From Diadophis punctatus similis (Eukaryota; Chordata; Lepidosauria; Squamata; Dipsadidae), in contig JALIGW010000032.1 of assembly GCA_023053685.1 (NCBI GenBank), positions 751,287-815,286 of the forward strand: 64,000 bases of DNA, read 5' to 3'. The stretch's first letter is position 1. Every line of letters begins with the position of its first letter. The notes beneath the pieces were generated by a model, which was not told the DNA's origin, ran no database searches, and saw only the letters and a program-made list of their open reading frames with translations. This document shows, one piece after another, positions 1 through 10,145 of the stretch. Both the position numbers and the translations under genes were made by a program.

Positions 1-222
1 AAGGTTACCTAGTTCACGTCTCCTGTGAACAGCTGGAGGATAACTCTTTCAGCTGCTGTCACTTAAGCTAAATCAAGGCCGGAGCTGCCTCTGTGAAAAG
101 TCTGTGCGTGGAGGCCTGCGGATCTGAAGCCATCGCTGGAAGGAGAACAGTTGAATTATTGAAAGCAGACCTCAAAGAGTTGATTGCTATTTTGATCCAA
201 AAGCAAATAAAACAGGATCGCA
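1..222. other. Unassigned sequence at left edge
   Basis: No recognised repeat, gene or RNA is visible here. The short open frames overlap on both strands and have no codon signature. The CR1 fragment begins at about 223. Confidence 0.4.
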
Positions 223-480
223 ACAACTGTAAGAATAATATAAGGAATAATGGATGGAAACTGAACAAGGAGGAGAGATTCAACCTGGAAATAAGGAGAC
301 ATTTTCTGACAGTGAGAACAATCAACCAATGGAACAGAAGTTGCCTTCAGAAGTTGTGGGAACTTCATGACTGGAAGCTTTCAAGAAGAGACTGGACTGC
401 CATCTGTCAAAATTCGTGTATGGTCTGCTTGGGGCTTGGACTAGATGACCTACAAGGTCCCTTCCAACTCTGTTAATCTG
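223..480 (+). mobile_element. CR1 LINE 3' end (ORF2 C-terminus plus 3' UTR)
   Basis: The plus strand encodes the degraded C-terminus of CR1 ORF2, with the stretch RFNLEIRRHFLTVRTINQWN, followed by the CR1 3' UTR signature GGACTAGATGACCTACAAGG and CCTTCCAACTCTGTTA. CR1 elements are usually 5'-truncated, and this copy holds only the last ~260 bases. Frameshifts make it non-functional. Confidence 0.85.
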
Positions 481-687
481 TATACACTAAATTGGTGCTA
501 GATAAGAATTAGTAGAACTCAAGAGTGATTGAACTTGGACCATTTGTGGGAACATAACAATTCCAGACTGATTCCTCTCTTAACTCCATCTCCAGGCTCT
601 GCCTCTTCTTCTCCTACAATAGTATCCCGATCCATATAATTTTATATGTGATCATAAAAAATAAAGCAATGGAGTATAATGATATAA
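481..687. other. Unassigned intergenic sequence
   Basis: AT-rich sequence with no recognised element or coding signature. Confidence 0.4.
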
Positions 688-829
688 TACTGTGTTTCCC
701 CGAAAATAAGACCCTGTCTTATATTTTTTTGAACCCTGAAATAAGCGCTTGTCCTTATTGCCATGCACTCAAAAGCCCGATTGGGCTTGTTATCAGGGGA
801 TGTCTTATTTTGGGGGAAAACAGGGTACA
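688..829. mobile_element. Miniature inverted-repeat DNA transposon (ACTGTGTTTCCCCGAAAATA ends)
   Basis: The left end ACTGTGTTTCCCCGAAAATA is matched at the right end by its inverse (TGTCTTATTTTGGGGGAAAA then CAGGGT). The outer bases are TA on both sides. At about 140 bp it has no coding room, so it is a non-autonomous element. I recognise the sequence type as common in reptiles but cannot name the superfamily with certainty. Confidence 0.7.
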
Positions 830-1225
830 AAACCATAGATATGAAGATTAATCAAAACTTCTTTTACTGTAAGATTCTTCTGAGACACCTGAGATACTAG
901 AACAAATTGTTAAATCTTTTAAAACTATAAAAAACCCTCTATGATTAGTTTCTATAGATATTTGTTATTAATATATCAGTTTGATAAACAGATGCTTAGA
1001 AGTGAGTGGAATAAAGAATTAGAAGTTCCTATATTGCATAGGCAATGGAAGAGTGTTTTAACTTCTATACTAAGAGTGTCAATGGACCTTAAATTGCAAT
1101 TTCTACAATTAAAAAATAATAATATTTAGAATTTACTGGACTCCATTATATCAGTAGAGAAAGGAATTGTTTAGGATAGCATTTTGTTGATGATGTAATA
1201 AGGATAATGCTTCTTTTAAGCACAC
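830..1225. other. Unassigned AT-rich sequence
   Basis: About 400 bases of AT-rich sequence. No repeat, gene or regulatory element is recognised. Confidence 0.4.
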
Positions 1226-2195
1226 CTTTCTACAACATCCTTTATTGGTACTTGAGGGGCTATCCCTGAGAAGACGGGGTTGACCTGTTGTCCAAAGTAC
1301 CTGAGGGAAGGAGAAGTAGTAATGGGTGGAAGCTTATCACTGAGAAATCCAACCTAGAACTGAGGAGAAATTTCCTGAGAAAGAGAAAAATTAATCAGTG
1401 GAACAGCTTGCCTTCAGAAGTTGTGGGTGCTCCACAGGGGCGGGAGTAAATTTTTTTACTACCACTCTGTGGGCGTGGCTTATTTTGTGGGTGTGGCTTG
1501 CCAGCCATGTGACTGGGTGGGCATGGGCCTTGGGAGCTTGGCAGTGGCCGGAGAAGTGGGTGGGCATTGCCCACCTGCAACGCAGCCCCCTGCAGTGGGA
1601 GCAGCAAGACCGCAATAGCGGTTCTTCTAGGAGGCTCCGTCCAGCCTGAATGCTTCTCCCCATTTGATGATCCTAGGCTCCTGCCGCCCGTTCCCCCTCC
1701 CCTCAGCAGCTCGAGAAGCCTCGAATGTGCAAAAATGCCTAGGATCATCACCGCGCTTTCGTGGCTTCTCAGACTGCTGAAGGGAGGGGAACTGAGATAG
1801 GTCCTGCCGCCCGTTCTTTCAGCATCTCACGCGCTCCCTCAACCATCCTCCCCTGCTTGGACTCACTGTGGGATAGGAAGCTCACAGTGCCGGAAGCTCG
1901 GCTTCTGGGCATGCACAGAAGAATTTTTTAAAAAAAAATTATTTAAAAAAAATGGCGGCGCCCAGGCACCGGCAACCAACTGCACTGGTACTGTGACATC
2001 ACCAGCGGGCCGCTACCAGTGCTATAGAGTGGACCGCACTGGTAGGAACCCACCACTGGAATCACTGAAAGTTTTCAAGAAGAGATTGGACAGCTATTTA
2101 TCCAGAATGGTACAGAGCCTCCTGCTCAAGAAAAAGGTTAGATTAGAAGACCTCCAAGGTCCCTTCCAACTCTGTTATTCTCTATTTAGTAAATC
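1226..2195 (+). mobile_element. CR1 LINE 3' end split by a DNA element
   Basis: CR1 sequence from 1226 to about 1434 reads into the ORF2 C-terminus (SNLELRRNFLRKRKINQWNS) and breaks at the codons for 'VGAP'. It resumes at about 2059 with 'SLKVFKKRLDSYLSRMV' and the 3' UTR signature ending CCTTCCAACTCTGTTATTCT. The interruption at 1435-2058 is a separate insertion. Confidence 0.8.
1435..2058. mobile_element. hAT-like non-autonomous element inserted in CR1
   Basis: The insertion begins CAGGGGCGGG and ends GGTAGGAACCCACCACTG, the standard right end of the CAGAGGTGGGTT family seen elsewhere in the window. It contains GC-rich cargo without a convincing ORF. The flanks are CR1 on both sides. I could not find a clean 8-bp duplication, so the left boundary is less certain than the right. 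Confidence 0.6.
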
Positions 2196-2262
2196 AGGTG
2201 TCTTTGGTTGATCTATCTCTTTCTTTCCATTCATACGTACACATCCAAAGAAGGGTTTGATA

Positions 2263-2594
2263 CAGAGGTGGTATTCAGCCGGTTTGTACCGGTTCGGGCG
2301 AACCGTTAGCAGAAATTTTGAGTAGTTCAGAGAACCTGCAAATACCATGTCTGGCTGGCCCCGCCCTCCTGCCCCTACCGTTCCCTGTCCTATATTCCCT
2401 TGTTTTTCAGCTCAGCTTATTCGCGTGGCAGAGCAGATTGCCACACCTCAGCTGAACTAAACAGCAGCTCAGCTCACCAGCGTTGACACCAAGGGCGGTT
2501 CTTTGAGTGCTTCCACATGCACACAAAGTGCGCGCACGCGTGCAAAGCACACTTTCATAGAACCGGTAGGAAAAGATTTGGAATCCCACCACTG
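2263..2594. mobile_element. hAT MITE, CAGAGGTGGGTT family, with TSD
   Basis: Starts CAGAGGTGGTATTCAGCCGG and ends ATCCCACCACTG. The perfect 8-bp target duplication GTTTGATA lies at 2255-2262 and 2595-2602. An 8-bp duplication with CAG...CTG ends is typical of hAT transposons. It has no transposase, so it was mobilised in trans. Confidence 0.9.
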
Positions 2595-2602
2595 GTTTGA
2601 TA

Positions 2603-3030
2603 GGATTATTCTGTCCTGTATCCACTCTTCCCTTCTTTCTGTGCTGGGACATAACGTTGATGCATCTTCATTTGTGGGCGTGTAGATGTGTGTCAGAGAT
2701 TTATCACACCGCCTTATCAACCGTTTCCTGATAATAGCCCCCGAATCCGAACATGGAGAGAAATGATGGCTTCCAAGTGTAACAAACATCCCCCCACCCC
2801 CTTCTCTGTCCTTGCGAGCAATTAAACTCAGTCAGGAATGGCTCCCTTGACTTGATAAACTGACTAGCTTTGATTTGCGGCCTGCGTGGCAAGATGGCGT
2901 GCATGTTTACAGCGTAATAATTTTGTCAGGTTGTGAAAGGAGCTATCAGGTATTTTGTGATACACGGTGTCGCCTTTTGTTTATTCATCAATAAAAAGCA
3001 GTCAATGGAACTGCAAAACTTCCTGTCAAG
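2603..3030. other. Unassigned sequence
   Basis: No recognised repeat. Short ORFs on both strands are unsupported. Confidence 0.35.

Positions 3031-3081
<51 letters not shown>
3031..3081. repeat. (TC)n dinucleotide microsatellite
   Basis: About 25 copies of TC, slightly imperfect at the left. Confidence 0.97.
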
Positions 3082-3084
<3 letters not shown>

Positions 3085-3337
3085 GGGGCTCCATTCTACC
3101 CTCATCTCATCGCATCTCTGGCTTCGAGACTTTTGTTTACGCCTGAACACGTAATTATAAATCTGTAGATTGGAGTTGGCTTTGAGAATATTAAAACCGG
3201 TTGGGTTTGATTATAGGCGTACATACTCCTGGTGCTATTCCCTCTGGAGTAAGCAATGTTATGAGGGAAGCAGGAAAAGAAATAATGTGCTAAAAGACTT
3301 AAAAGCATAAGAAAAATAAACTGAAACAACAGCTAAC

Positions 3338-3545
3338 TCTACAAAGGTTCTTTGGTGCTCTCTCAGCTTGCTTGTTTTCTTGCAGATGTTTCATTGCCCG
3401 AATTAAGTAACATCGTCAGTGCTAGAAGGGAATGGGGTTTGCAGGGAGGAGGAGGAGGATCCTTTCTGATGTTTCACAACCCAACTAGATAACATTATCA
3501 GTGCTAGAAATCAGGAAGCATGTGGAGGGAAGTGACCTCACAGCT
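3338..3545 (-). mobile_element. Possible Penelope-like element 3' fragment
   Basis: The reverse complement contains the recurrent phrase 'AGTGCTAG...GATGTTAC...TAATGAAACATCTGCAAG...AAGCTCAGAGAGCACC'. The same phrase occurs at 24890-25520, 57770-57990 and 62345-62430. The phrase resembles 3' regions of vertebrate Penelope-like elements I know, but no GIY-YIG or RT domain is present here, so the family is tentative. Confidence 0.45.
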
Positions 3546-3669
3546 GGCTTCCATAGATCTGGTGGACAAAGTTTTGACTGCTTTTTCCGATTATATAGAC
3601 CTGAAACCTAGTCTTGTAACTTTAGAACATTAACTTGGAAAGTTGTTTTGAATCAGTTATAGAATACAA
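3546..3669. other. Unassigned spacer
   Basis: Short non-repetitive stretch before the CCTT tract. Confidence 0.4.
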
Positions 3670-4160
3670 ATACCTTCCTTCCTTCCTTCCTTCCTTCCTT
3701 CCTTCCTTCCTTCCTTCCTTCCTTCCTTCCTTCCTTCCTTCCTTCCTTCCTTCCTTTCCTCCCATCCTCACTCCTTTCGCCCTCTCTTCCTCCCTCCTCT
3801 CTTCCTTTCTTCCCTTCCTCTCCTCTTTCCTTCCTTCTGCCTCTCCTTCCTTCATTCCTCCTATCTCTTTCCCTCCCTCCCCTCCCTTCCTTCCCTCCCT
3901 CCTGTCCTCTCTCCCTTCTCCTCTCTTCCTTCCTCATCTGTTTCTTTCCTCCCTTTCTCTCCTCTTTCCTTCCTTCTGCCTCTTCTTCCTTCCTTCATTC
4001 CTCCTATCTCCTATCTTCCTCTTTCCCTCCCTCCAATCTCCCTTCCTCTTCCTTCCTTCCTTCCTTCCTTCCTTCCTTCCTTCCTTCCTTCCTTCCTTCC
4101 TTCCTTCCTTCCTTCCTTCCTTCCTTCCTTTTTCTTTCTTTCTTTCTCCTTCAACCTTTT
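3670..4160. repeat. Polypyrimidine (CCTT)n compound microsatellite
   Basis: Nearly pure C/T for about 490 bases. A clean (TTCC)n block at 3673-3756, a degenerate middle and a second clean block at about 4050-4130 are followed by (TTTC)n. The overlapping long ORFs ([12 protein letters not shown] and [12 protein letters not shown]) are artefacts of the repeat. Confidence 0.97.
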
Positions 4161-4865
4161 TCCCCTTTCTTGCCTTATTTCCAAGTGGAATAGCATAACA
4201 ACTGTGCCAACGCCACATCCTTAGAAGCCGCAAACCTCACTAGATCCTCTTTTACATGAGTAAATTAATTATTTAGCGAATGATGGATTACAAGACATGC
4301 AAGTGCTAAAATGCCCCAAGGAAGAGGATGAAAGCCAAAGATCTGACTTCCCAGCTTAGCACCAGGAGAGCATCAGGGGAATAAAAAAGCTACTGGTTTC
4401 CTAGGTCCTGGAAACTAAGTGAAGAATTTAACACTGCATTCCTCTTGCTGCGAGGCAGGATTTGATCATCAAGATTTGTCTTTATAAAAATATCCCTGGA
4501 GACGGAAAGAAACTCGTGAGCTATCGGATTCTATGATTTCTGGTATAGTATTCTCAGATCTTAACTCATCACTCACGCTTTCTTAAGGCGGAAATTTACC
4601 AAGTCTGTTTCAAATATTATATCATTTAGGAGCAAATTGTTCGTGATGGATATTGGATACCCCACTTAAGGATTAGGTTAGCTTCGTTTTATTTAATTGC
4701 CCACCGTAGACAACAGATTTATGGCAAAATGTTCATCCCCATTTTTAATGAAATTGTCAAACAACAAATTAAATCAGACCCAGGATGGATGGAAAGTGCA
4801 AATACTTTATACACTAGGACACTGCCAAATAAGGTGGCTGGTTTCTTTTGTCTTAAAACAATAAC
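4161..4865. other. Unassigned sequence (about 700 bp)
   Basis: Mixed-composition sequence with no recognised repeat or coding signature. It is one of the longer stretches that may be unique DNA. Confidence 0.4.
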
Positions 4866-5165
4866 AGAATCACAGAGTTGGAAGGCACCTGGGAGGTCTT
4901 CTAGTCCAACCCCCTGCTCAAGCAGGAGACTATAACAGGGGTAACCAACCTTTCAGACCTCAGGGACCACTAAATTCATAATTTTAAATCCCGTGGACCA
5001 CTAATATGATCTGCCTAATGACCGGGTGGGTGGGCATGGCTAGGTGGTCATGTGACTGGGTGGGCGTGGCCAACTTGATGTCATTCACATTGAGGGGTAC
5101 CACGCCGGCCTCTACTTGCCCCTCTCCTCCCAGCCATTCCTTGCCTGCCCACCCGGGCTCCTTAG

Positions 5166-5587
5166 GGCCCCAACAGGAAGCAGTTGTTGGAGTTAAGCAG
5201 GCATCATGAGAAAGAGTTGGCAAAACAGCTGGCTCAGTTCAAATTGGATCTGACCAAGAAGGAGGCTCAGCAGAAGCACCTCACTGAGGACTACGAGCAT
5301 AGGCTTTCCAAGCAGAGGGAAGACCTGCGGGAGTGCAAGGCTAGGTACCGGCACCTGGAGGCTCAGAGGGCTGAGATGGTCAGCCAGTTCCAGGCCGTGA
5401 TGCAGTCCCACTGGAACGAGGCCCTCCAGCTCTTCGCCACCAGCGGCACTTCCCTTCAGCCTTCGCCCAAAGCCCCACACCAGGAGGCTGAAGCAGATCT
5501 CAAGTTGGAATTTCTGCCCCCCTCCAACCCACTCAAAAAGACCCCGAAGGGGGAGATTCTCTGCAGCAACACATATCTGTCCCAGAT
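5166..5587 (+). pseudogene. Coiled-coil gene fragment captured in a hAT-like element
   Basis: The frame is open from the codon after an in-frame TAG at 5163-5165 and reads into the following LINE, ending with a stop just after 5645. It has no ATG start. The peptide is charged and heptad-like (HEKELAKQLAQFKLDLTKKE, then YEHRLSKQREDLRECKARY), with a conserved-looking 'QSHWNEALQLF' segment and a proline-rich tail. This resembles an internal exon of a coiled-coil protein such as a centrosomal or cytoskeletal protein. I cannot name the source gene. CCCCAACAG just before 5177 could be a splice acceptor. The composition is unlike the surrounding repeats. It may be a captured host exon or an old transposon-encoded segment. 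Confidence 0.55.
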
Positions 5588-6021
5588 AGTTTATTTATTT
5601 ATTTATTTATTTTGTCAACACGTGTACAAGATAACAGGTATGATATAAACATAAACAAAAGCAAAGTATGTATAGGTAAAAATTAGACAATAGGACAGAA
5701 GGACAGGGACGGTAGGCACGATGGTGCGCTTATGCACGCCCCTTATAGACCTCTTAGGAATGGGGTGAGGTCAACTGTAGGCAGTCTAAGGTTAAAGTTT
5801 TTGGGGTTTGGGGAAGAAACCACAGAGTCAGGTAGTGCATTCCAGGCATTGATCACTCTGTTGCTGAAGTCATATTTTCTGCAGTCGAGTTTCGAGCGGT
5901 TTACATTGAGTTTGAATCTATTGTGTGCTCTTGTATTGTTGCGGTTGAAGCTGAAGTATTCATTGACAGGTAGGACATTGTGGCAGATGATTTTATGGCT
6001 ACATTTAGATGAGATCGAAGT
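5588..6021 (-). mobile_element. LINE 3' end (GCTTATGCACGCCCCTTA family)
   Basis: Begins with a (TTTA)n tail and contains the family signature GCGCTTATGCACGCCCCTTA and CCTCTTAGGAATGGGGTGAGG. Read on the minus strand it encodes the ORF2 C-terminus also seen at 56883-57530 and 60548-61315. It is inserted in the hAT-like element, so it is younger than that element. Confidence 0.8.
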
Positions 6022-6215
6022 TTGAGGACCCCTGATTTAGTGCAATATAAATAATGCAAATAATTTTTCTGTGGACCACCAAAATTTTCTCGTGGACCAC
6101 CAGTGGTCCACAGACAACCAGTTGGTGACCGTTGCTCTATACCATTCCAGGAAAATGGGTGTCCAATCTCTTCTTAAAGTCCCCCAGGGATGTTTGAGAA
6201 GTTTGAAACTTGGTA

Positions 6216-6547
6216 TCTTCAGCTTACATTGTGTTATGTCCACATTGTTCTTTTATTCCGAAGAAAATAGCAGCATTCAGAATTGTCATCATTCCCATTC
6301 TTACAGATATTATAGACATTTAGAAGTATTTATAAATTGGGTGAACTATTTACTTCTCCTGTGGATTTTCTTTTTACCAGAAAAGAATGACAGCCCATTG
6401 GATTTTTGTTCTGTTTGGGTTATTGCCATCACACAATGTCTGTACAATAGCTACAAATTTTTGAATCCCTTGTTCAAACTCTCAACATGAAATTTAACTC
6501 ATTGTCCACTGCACTTTAGAAGACTTTCTATGATCACATGAAGTGTT
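6216..6547. other. Unassigned sequence
   Basis: AT-rich, no recognised element. Confidence 0.35.
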
Positions 6548-7545
6548 AGTACCTCTTTACAAAGCCTTAGTGTGGCCACACTTGGAATACTGCATCCAGT
6601 TTTGGTCACCATAGTATAAAAAATATGTTGAAAGAATACAGAAAAGAGCAACTAAGAGGATTAGGGGTCTGGAGACTAAAACATATGAAGAATGGTTGCT
6701 GGAATTGGGTATGTTTAGTTTAGAAGGACTAGGGGTGACATGATAACTGTGTTCCAATATCTCAGAGGCTGCCACAAAGAAGAGGGGGTCAACCTATTCT
6801 CCAAAGCAGCAGAAGACAGGACAAAAAGCAATGGATGGAAATTAATCAAGCAACCTAGAACTAAGAAGAAATTTCCTGACAGTGAGAACAATTAATCAGT
6901 GGAACAGCTTGCCTGCAAAAGTTGTGGATGCCCCATCACTGGAATTTTTTAAGGAGAGATTGGACAACCATTTGTCTGGAATCATATAGGGCCGTGATGG
7001 TGAACCTATGGCATGCGTGCCACAGGTGGCATACAGACCCATATCTGAGGGCACGCAAGGCGTTGCTCTATGTCAACACTGGCCAGCTAATGTGTGGCCT
7101 TTCGGAGGGTGTGGGGGAGGCCATTTTCACCCTCCCCAGGCTTCAGGAAAGCCTCCAGAGCCTGTGGATGGCGAAAAATGGGCCCAATGGGCCTACCTGA
7201 AATTCCTTTTTGAACTTCCAGTAGGCCATTTTTCGCCATCCACAGGCTCCGGAGGCTTTCCTGAAGCCTGGGGAGGGTGGAAAACGGCCCAACAGGCATA
7301 CTGGAAGTCCGGAGGCTTCAGTGAGGCTTGCGTGCATGCATGGGGCAGCACAGAGGGGGTTTGTGTGCACATGCGCAGGGGAAGGGCTTTGCATTATGGG
7401 TGTTGGCACGTGCGTGCATGCTATCACACATGCACACACCTGAGCAAAAAAAGGTTCACCATCACTGGTATAGGGTCTCCTGGTTGAGCAGGTTTGGACT
7501 AGAAGACCTACAAGTTCCCTTCCAACTCTGTTATTCTGTTATTTC
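6548..7545 (+). mobile_element. CR1 LINE 3' end split by a hAT element
   Basis: The CR1 ORF2 C-terminus ('LVWPHLEYCIQFWSP'-like, then a degraded SNLELRRNFLTVRTINQWNS region) runs 6548-6991. After the hAT insertion it continues at 7468 with GTATAGGGTCTCCTGG and the 3' UTR ending CCTTCCAACTCTGTTATTCT. Multiple frameshifts are present. Confidence 0.88.
6992..7467. mobile_element. hAT element, CAGTGATGGCGAACC family, with TSD
   Basis: Left end CCGTGATGGTGAACCTATGG, right end AAAGGTTCACCATCACTG. The target duplication is ATATAGGG (6984-6991) and GTATAGGG (7468-7475), 7 of 8 identical. The interior has inverted segments ('CCTCCCCAGGCTTCAGGAAAG' and its inverse) but no transposase. Confidence 0.9.
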
Positions 7546-7654
7546 AAATCCACCTTACTGTATTCCATTACATACCTGACATACATAGTTACAGATCTTT
7601 CTTGGAATTCAAGTCTTCAGTGGGAATTGAATTCATGGTCCATATTCATCCTCA

Positions 7655-8350
7655 AGGAGGAGACGCTATACCATTTCAGACAAGTGACTGTCTGGCTTCT
7701 TCTTAAAAACCTCCAGCAATGGAGGAGCACCCACAACTTCTGAAGTCAAGTTCTTCCACTGGTTAATTGTCCTCTCTTTTAGGAAGTTTCTCCTTAATTC
7801 CAGGTTGCTTCTCTCTTTGTTTAGTTTCCAACCATTATTTTTTCCCCTGCCCTCTGGTGCTTTGGAGATTAATTTGACCCCCCTCTTCTTTGTGGCAGCC
7901 CCTCAAATACTGGAACTCTGCTATCATGTCACCCCTAATTCTTCTTTTCTTTAGACTAGCCAAACCCAAAAGCTGCAGCTGTTCTTCCTAGGGTTTAGTC
8001 TCCAAGCCTTTGATCATCTTAGTTTAATTATTTTATTTATTTATTAGTGACATTTATATACCGCCTCACAGTGCAAGCACTCTCTAAGCGGTTTACACCA
8101 GTAAGCAATGTATATTTACATTGCCCCCAACAATCCAGGTCCTCATTTTACCTACCTCGGAAGGATGGAAGTCTGAGTCAACCTTGAGCTGGTGAGATTT
8201 GAATCGCTGACCTGCGGATCACAGTCAGCTAAAGTGGCTTGCAGTTCTTTGAACTTTTTTCCAAAGTCTCAACATCTTTCTTGTAGTATGGTGACCAAAA
8301 TTGGATGCAGTATTCCAGGTGTGATCTTACTAGGGTTTTACCACATGTGG
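7655..8350 (-). mobile_element. CR1 LINE ORF2 C-terminus and 3' UTR, split by a SINE
   Basis: Minus-strand CR1 runs from 7655 (ACCATTTCAGACAAGTGAC) through GTTTCTCCTTAATTCCAGG and TATCATGTCACCCCTAATTC to about 8035. It resumes at about 8246 with CCAAAGTCTCAACATCTTTC and GGTGACCAAAATTGGATGC. The SINE at 8036-8245 interrupts it. Confidence 0.88.
8036..8245 (-). mobile_element. tRNA-derived SINE (type A), inserted in CR1
   Basis: A TTTA-rich tail is followed by TATATACCGCCTCACAGTGC, GCGGTTTACACCAGTAAGC and GGAAGGATGGAAGTCTGAGT. The tRNA-like head lies to the right, so the element is on the minus strand. Its B-box-like segment GATTTGAATCGCTGACC is visible. The A-box end is truncated. Confidence 0.85.
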
Positions 8351-8743
8351 AATGTTGCAACCAATCAGTCATGACCTGGATACTGAGAATCTCCGTAGAC
8401 AGGTAGACACAAGCTTGATTTAAGAGCAAAGGAGGGATAGATACAGGTAGTGTTCAAAGTACAACACCAATTGGGATCAATATTTCCATTGTCAAACAAA
8501 GCAGTTGTTAAGTAAGGTACAACCAACTTTAGGACTTTTTTTGTCATGGTTGTTTTATGAATTACGTGATCATTAAAAAAAAAAGCCAGCTTCCCCTGTT
8601 GAGTTTGTTTGTCAAAAACTGGCTGAGAAGGGTTTCCTGCTGAGAACCATCATAAATACATCATGGTTTTCAAGCACTTAAATTTTGTTCTGGTTAATAT
8701 GGGGATTGTGTGACCATTGTTGAGTGAGAGGACCAGACCACAT

Positions 8744-9710
8744 ACCATATTTTTCAGAGTATAAGACACACCGGAGTATAAGATGCATCTTAGTTTTTGG
8801 GGAGGAAAATAGGGGGTGGGGATTCTGCCTACCAGGTATTCATCTGGCTAGCATCCTTAGTCTGATTAGCTTCAGCACATTAGTTCGCTCGCTGGTTTTG
8901 AGGTTGGGGCTGGTTGGGACTGTGCTTCTAAAGCACAGCTGATTGTCGGAGGGAGCAGCAATGAGAAAAGCAGGCAAAGCACGGAAGATCGCTTAGCTTG
9001 TGTTGGGACTGAAAAACAGCTTCAAAAGCACAGCTGATCGTCGGAGGGAGCTCCAGTGACTAAAGCAGGCAAAGCGTGGAAGGGGTAAGAGAAGGCAGCA
9101 GTTGTTCCAGGTAGCCATTTTGGGCACCACGCGTCGAGCATTTGGAGGCTGAAAATGCAATGTGTGGAGCCCAAAAACACAAGCCATTGTCAGTGGCAAT
9201 CTCTGCAGCCAGGAAGAGGACGCACAGAGCAGAGGTGGGTTGCTCCCGGTTTGGATCGGTTCGCCCGAACCAGTAGCAAACCACTGGTGACATCACGATG
9301 ATGTCATGGAACCGGTTCGGTCGGTGCCGGTCCGTGGAGGCCGCCATCTTTTTTTTAAAAAAATGAATTTTTTTCAGGATTTTTTTTTCCTTCTGCACAT
9401 GCGCAAAAGCTGAGTTTCCAGCACTGCGCATCCGTCATCATCTTGTTTTCAGCTGTTTGGGGGGGAATTTTTTTGGATTTTTTGCCACTGCGCATGTGCA
9501 CTTTGCGCACACGTGCCCATGAGGCGCACCCACACGGCATGGGAGGAAGCAAACCAGAAGCGAGGTAAGTTAAAACCCACCCCTGGCATGGAGGCTGAAG
9601 GGTAAAGGCCGGTAGGTGGGCAGGGCTACATTTGGAGTATAAGACGCACTCAAATTTTTAGCCTTTTTAAGGAGGGAAAAAAGTGTGCCTTATACTCCGA
9701 AAAATACGGT
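8744..9710. mobile_element. Non-autonomous DNA element with ACCGTATTTTTCGGAG ends
   Basis: Left end ACCATATTTTTCAGAGTATA and right end TTATACTCCGAAAAATACGG are inverted repeats of about 24 bp. Both ends also carry the internal phrase 'GAGTATAAGACGCA'. A hAT MITE (9230-9585) is nested within. No ORF of note. Confidence 0.75.
9230..9585. mobile_element. hAT MITE, CAGAGGTGGGTT family, nested
   Basis: CAGAGGTGGGTTGCTCCCGG at the left, AAAACCCACCCCTG at the right. The flanks GCACAGAG (9222-9229) and GCATGGAG (9586-9593) share 6 of 8 bases. The interior includes TGCGCATGTGCA-type motifs. Confidence 0.82.
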
Positions 9711-9761
9711 AAATCATTTTTTTCAGTACAGTTGCATGTTTGAACAGTTACTAAACGAATG

Positions 9762-10145
9762 CAGATAATCCTTGACTTACAATTGAGCCCAAAATTTCTG
9801 TTGTTAAGCGAGACATTTGTTAAGTGAGTTTTGCCCCATTGTCCGACCTTTCTTGCCTCAGTTGTTAAGTGAACCGCGACAGTTGATAAGTTAGTAACCC
9901 GGTTGTTAAATGAATCTGGCTTCCCCATTGGCTTTGCTTGTCAGAAGGTCACAAAGGTGGATCACATGACCCCGGGACACAGCAACGGTCATAAGTATAA
10001 AGCAGTTGCTGAGCCTCTGAATTTTGATCACATGATCATGGGATTGTTGCAAAGGTTGTGAAAAACGGTCATAAGTCACTTTTTTTCAGTTGTGTTGTAA
10101 CTTGGAACAGTCACAAAATGAACTGTTGTACGTCCAAGATTACCG
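9762..10145. mobile_element. MITE, CAGGTAGTCCTTGACTTAC family
   Basis: Begins CAGATAATCCTTGACTTAC and ends TGAACTGTTGTACGTCCAAG then ATTACCG, which form inverted ends. Internal landmarks are TTGTTAAGCGAGACATTTG and GATCACATGACCCCGGGAC. It lies directly next to another copy of the same family. Confidence 0.75.

Larger units (their letters stand above)
4936..6134. mobile_element. hAT-like element carrying a coding fragment
   Basis: Terminal inverted repeats are CAGGGGTAACCAACC at the left and GGTTGGTGACCGTTG at the right. Subterminal 'GTGGACCAC' phrases occur on both sides. The flanking octamers GACTATAA and CTCTATAC are only partly alike, as expected for an old insertion. The interior holds a coiled-coil open frame (5166-5587) and a later LINE insertion (5588-6021). 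No transposase was seen. Confidence 0.7.
4866..6215 (-). mobile_element. CR1 LINE 3' end split by a 1.2 kb DNA element
   Basis: The minus-strand CR1 3' UTR (CAGAGTTGGAAGG, TCTAGTCCAACCCCCTGCTC) runs 4866-4935 and breaks at 'GGAGACTATAA'. It resumes at about 6135 with CTCTATACCATTCCAGG and CCAATCTCTTCTTAAAG. The break lies at the CCCTATAC motif that is hit repeatedly in this window. Confidence 0.8.
8443..9761. mobile_element. MITE (CAGGTAGTCCTC ends) split by a nested element
   Basis: The left part from about 8443 (ACAGGTAGTGTTCAAAGTAC) to 8743 and the right part at 9711-9761 (TTTTTTTCAGTACAGTTGC, GAACAGTTACTAAACGAATG) together match the copies at 9762-10145 and 24437-24828. This copy is diverged and is interrupted by the 8744-9710 element. 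Confidence 0.6.
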
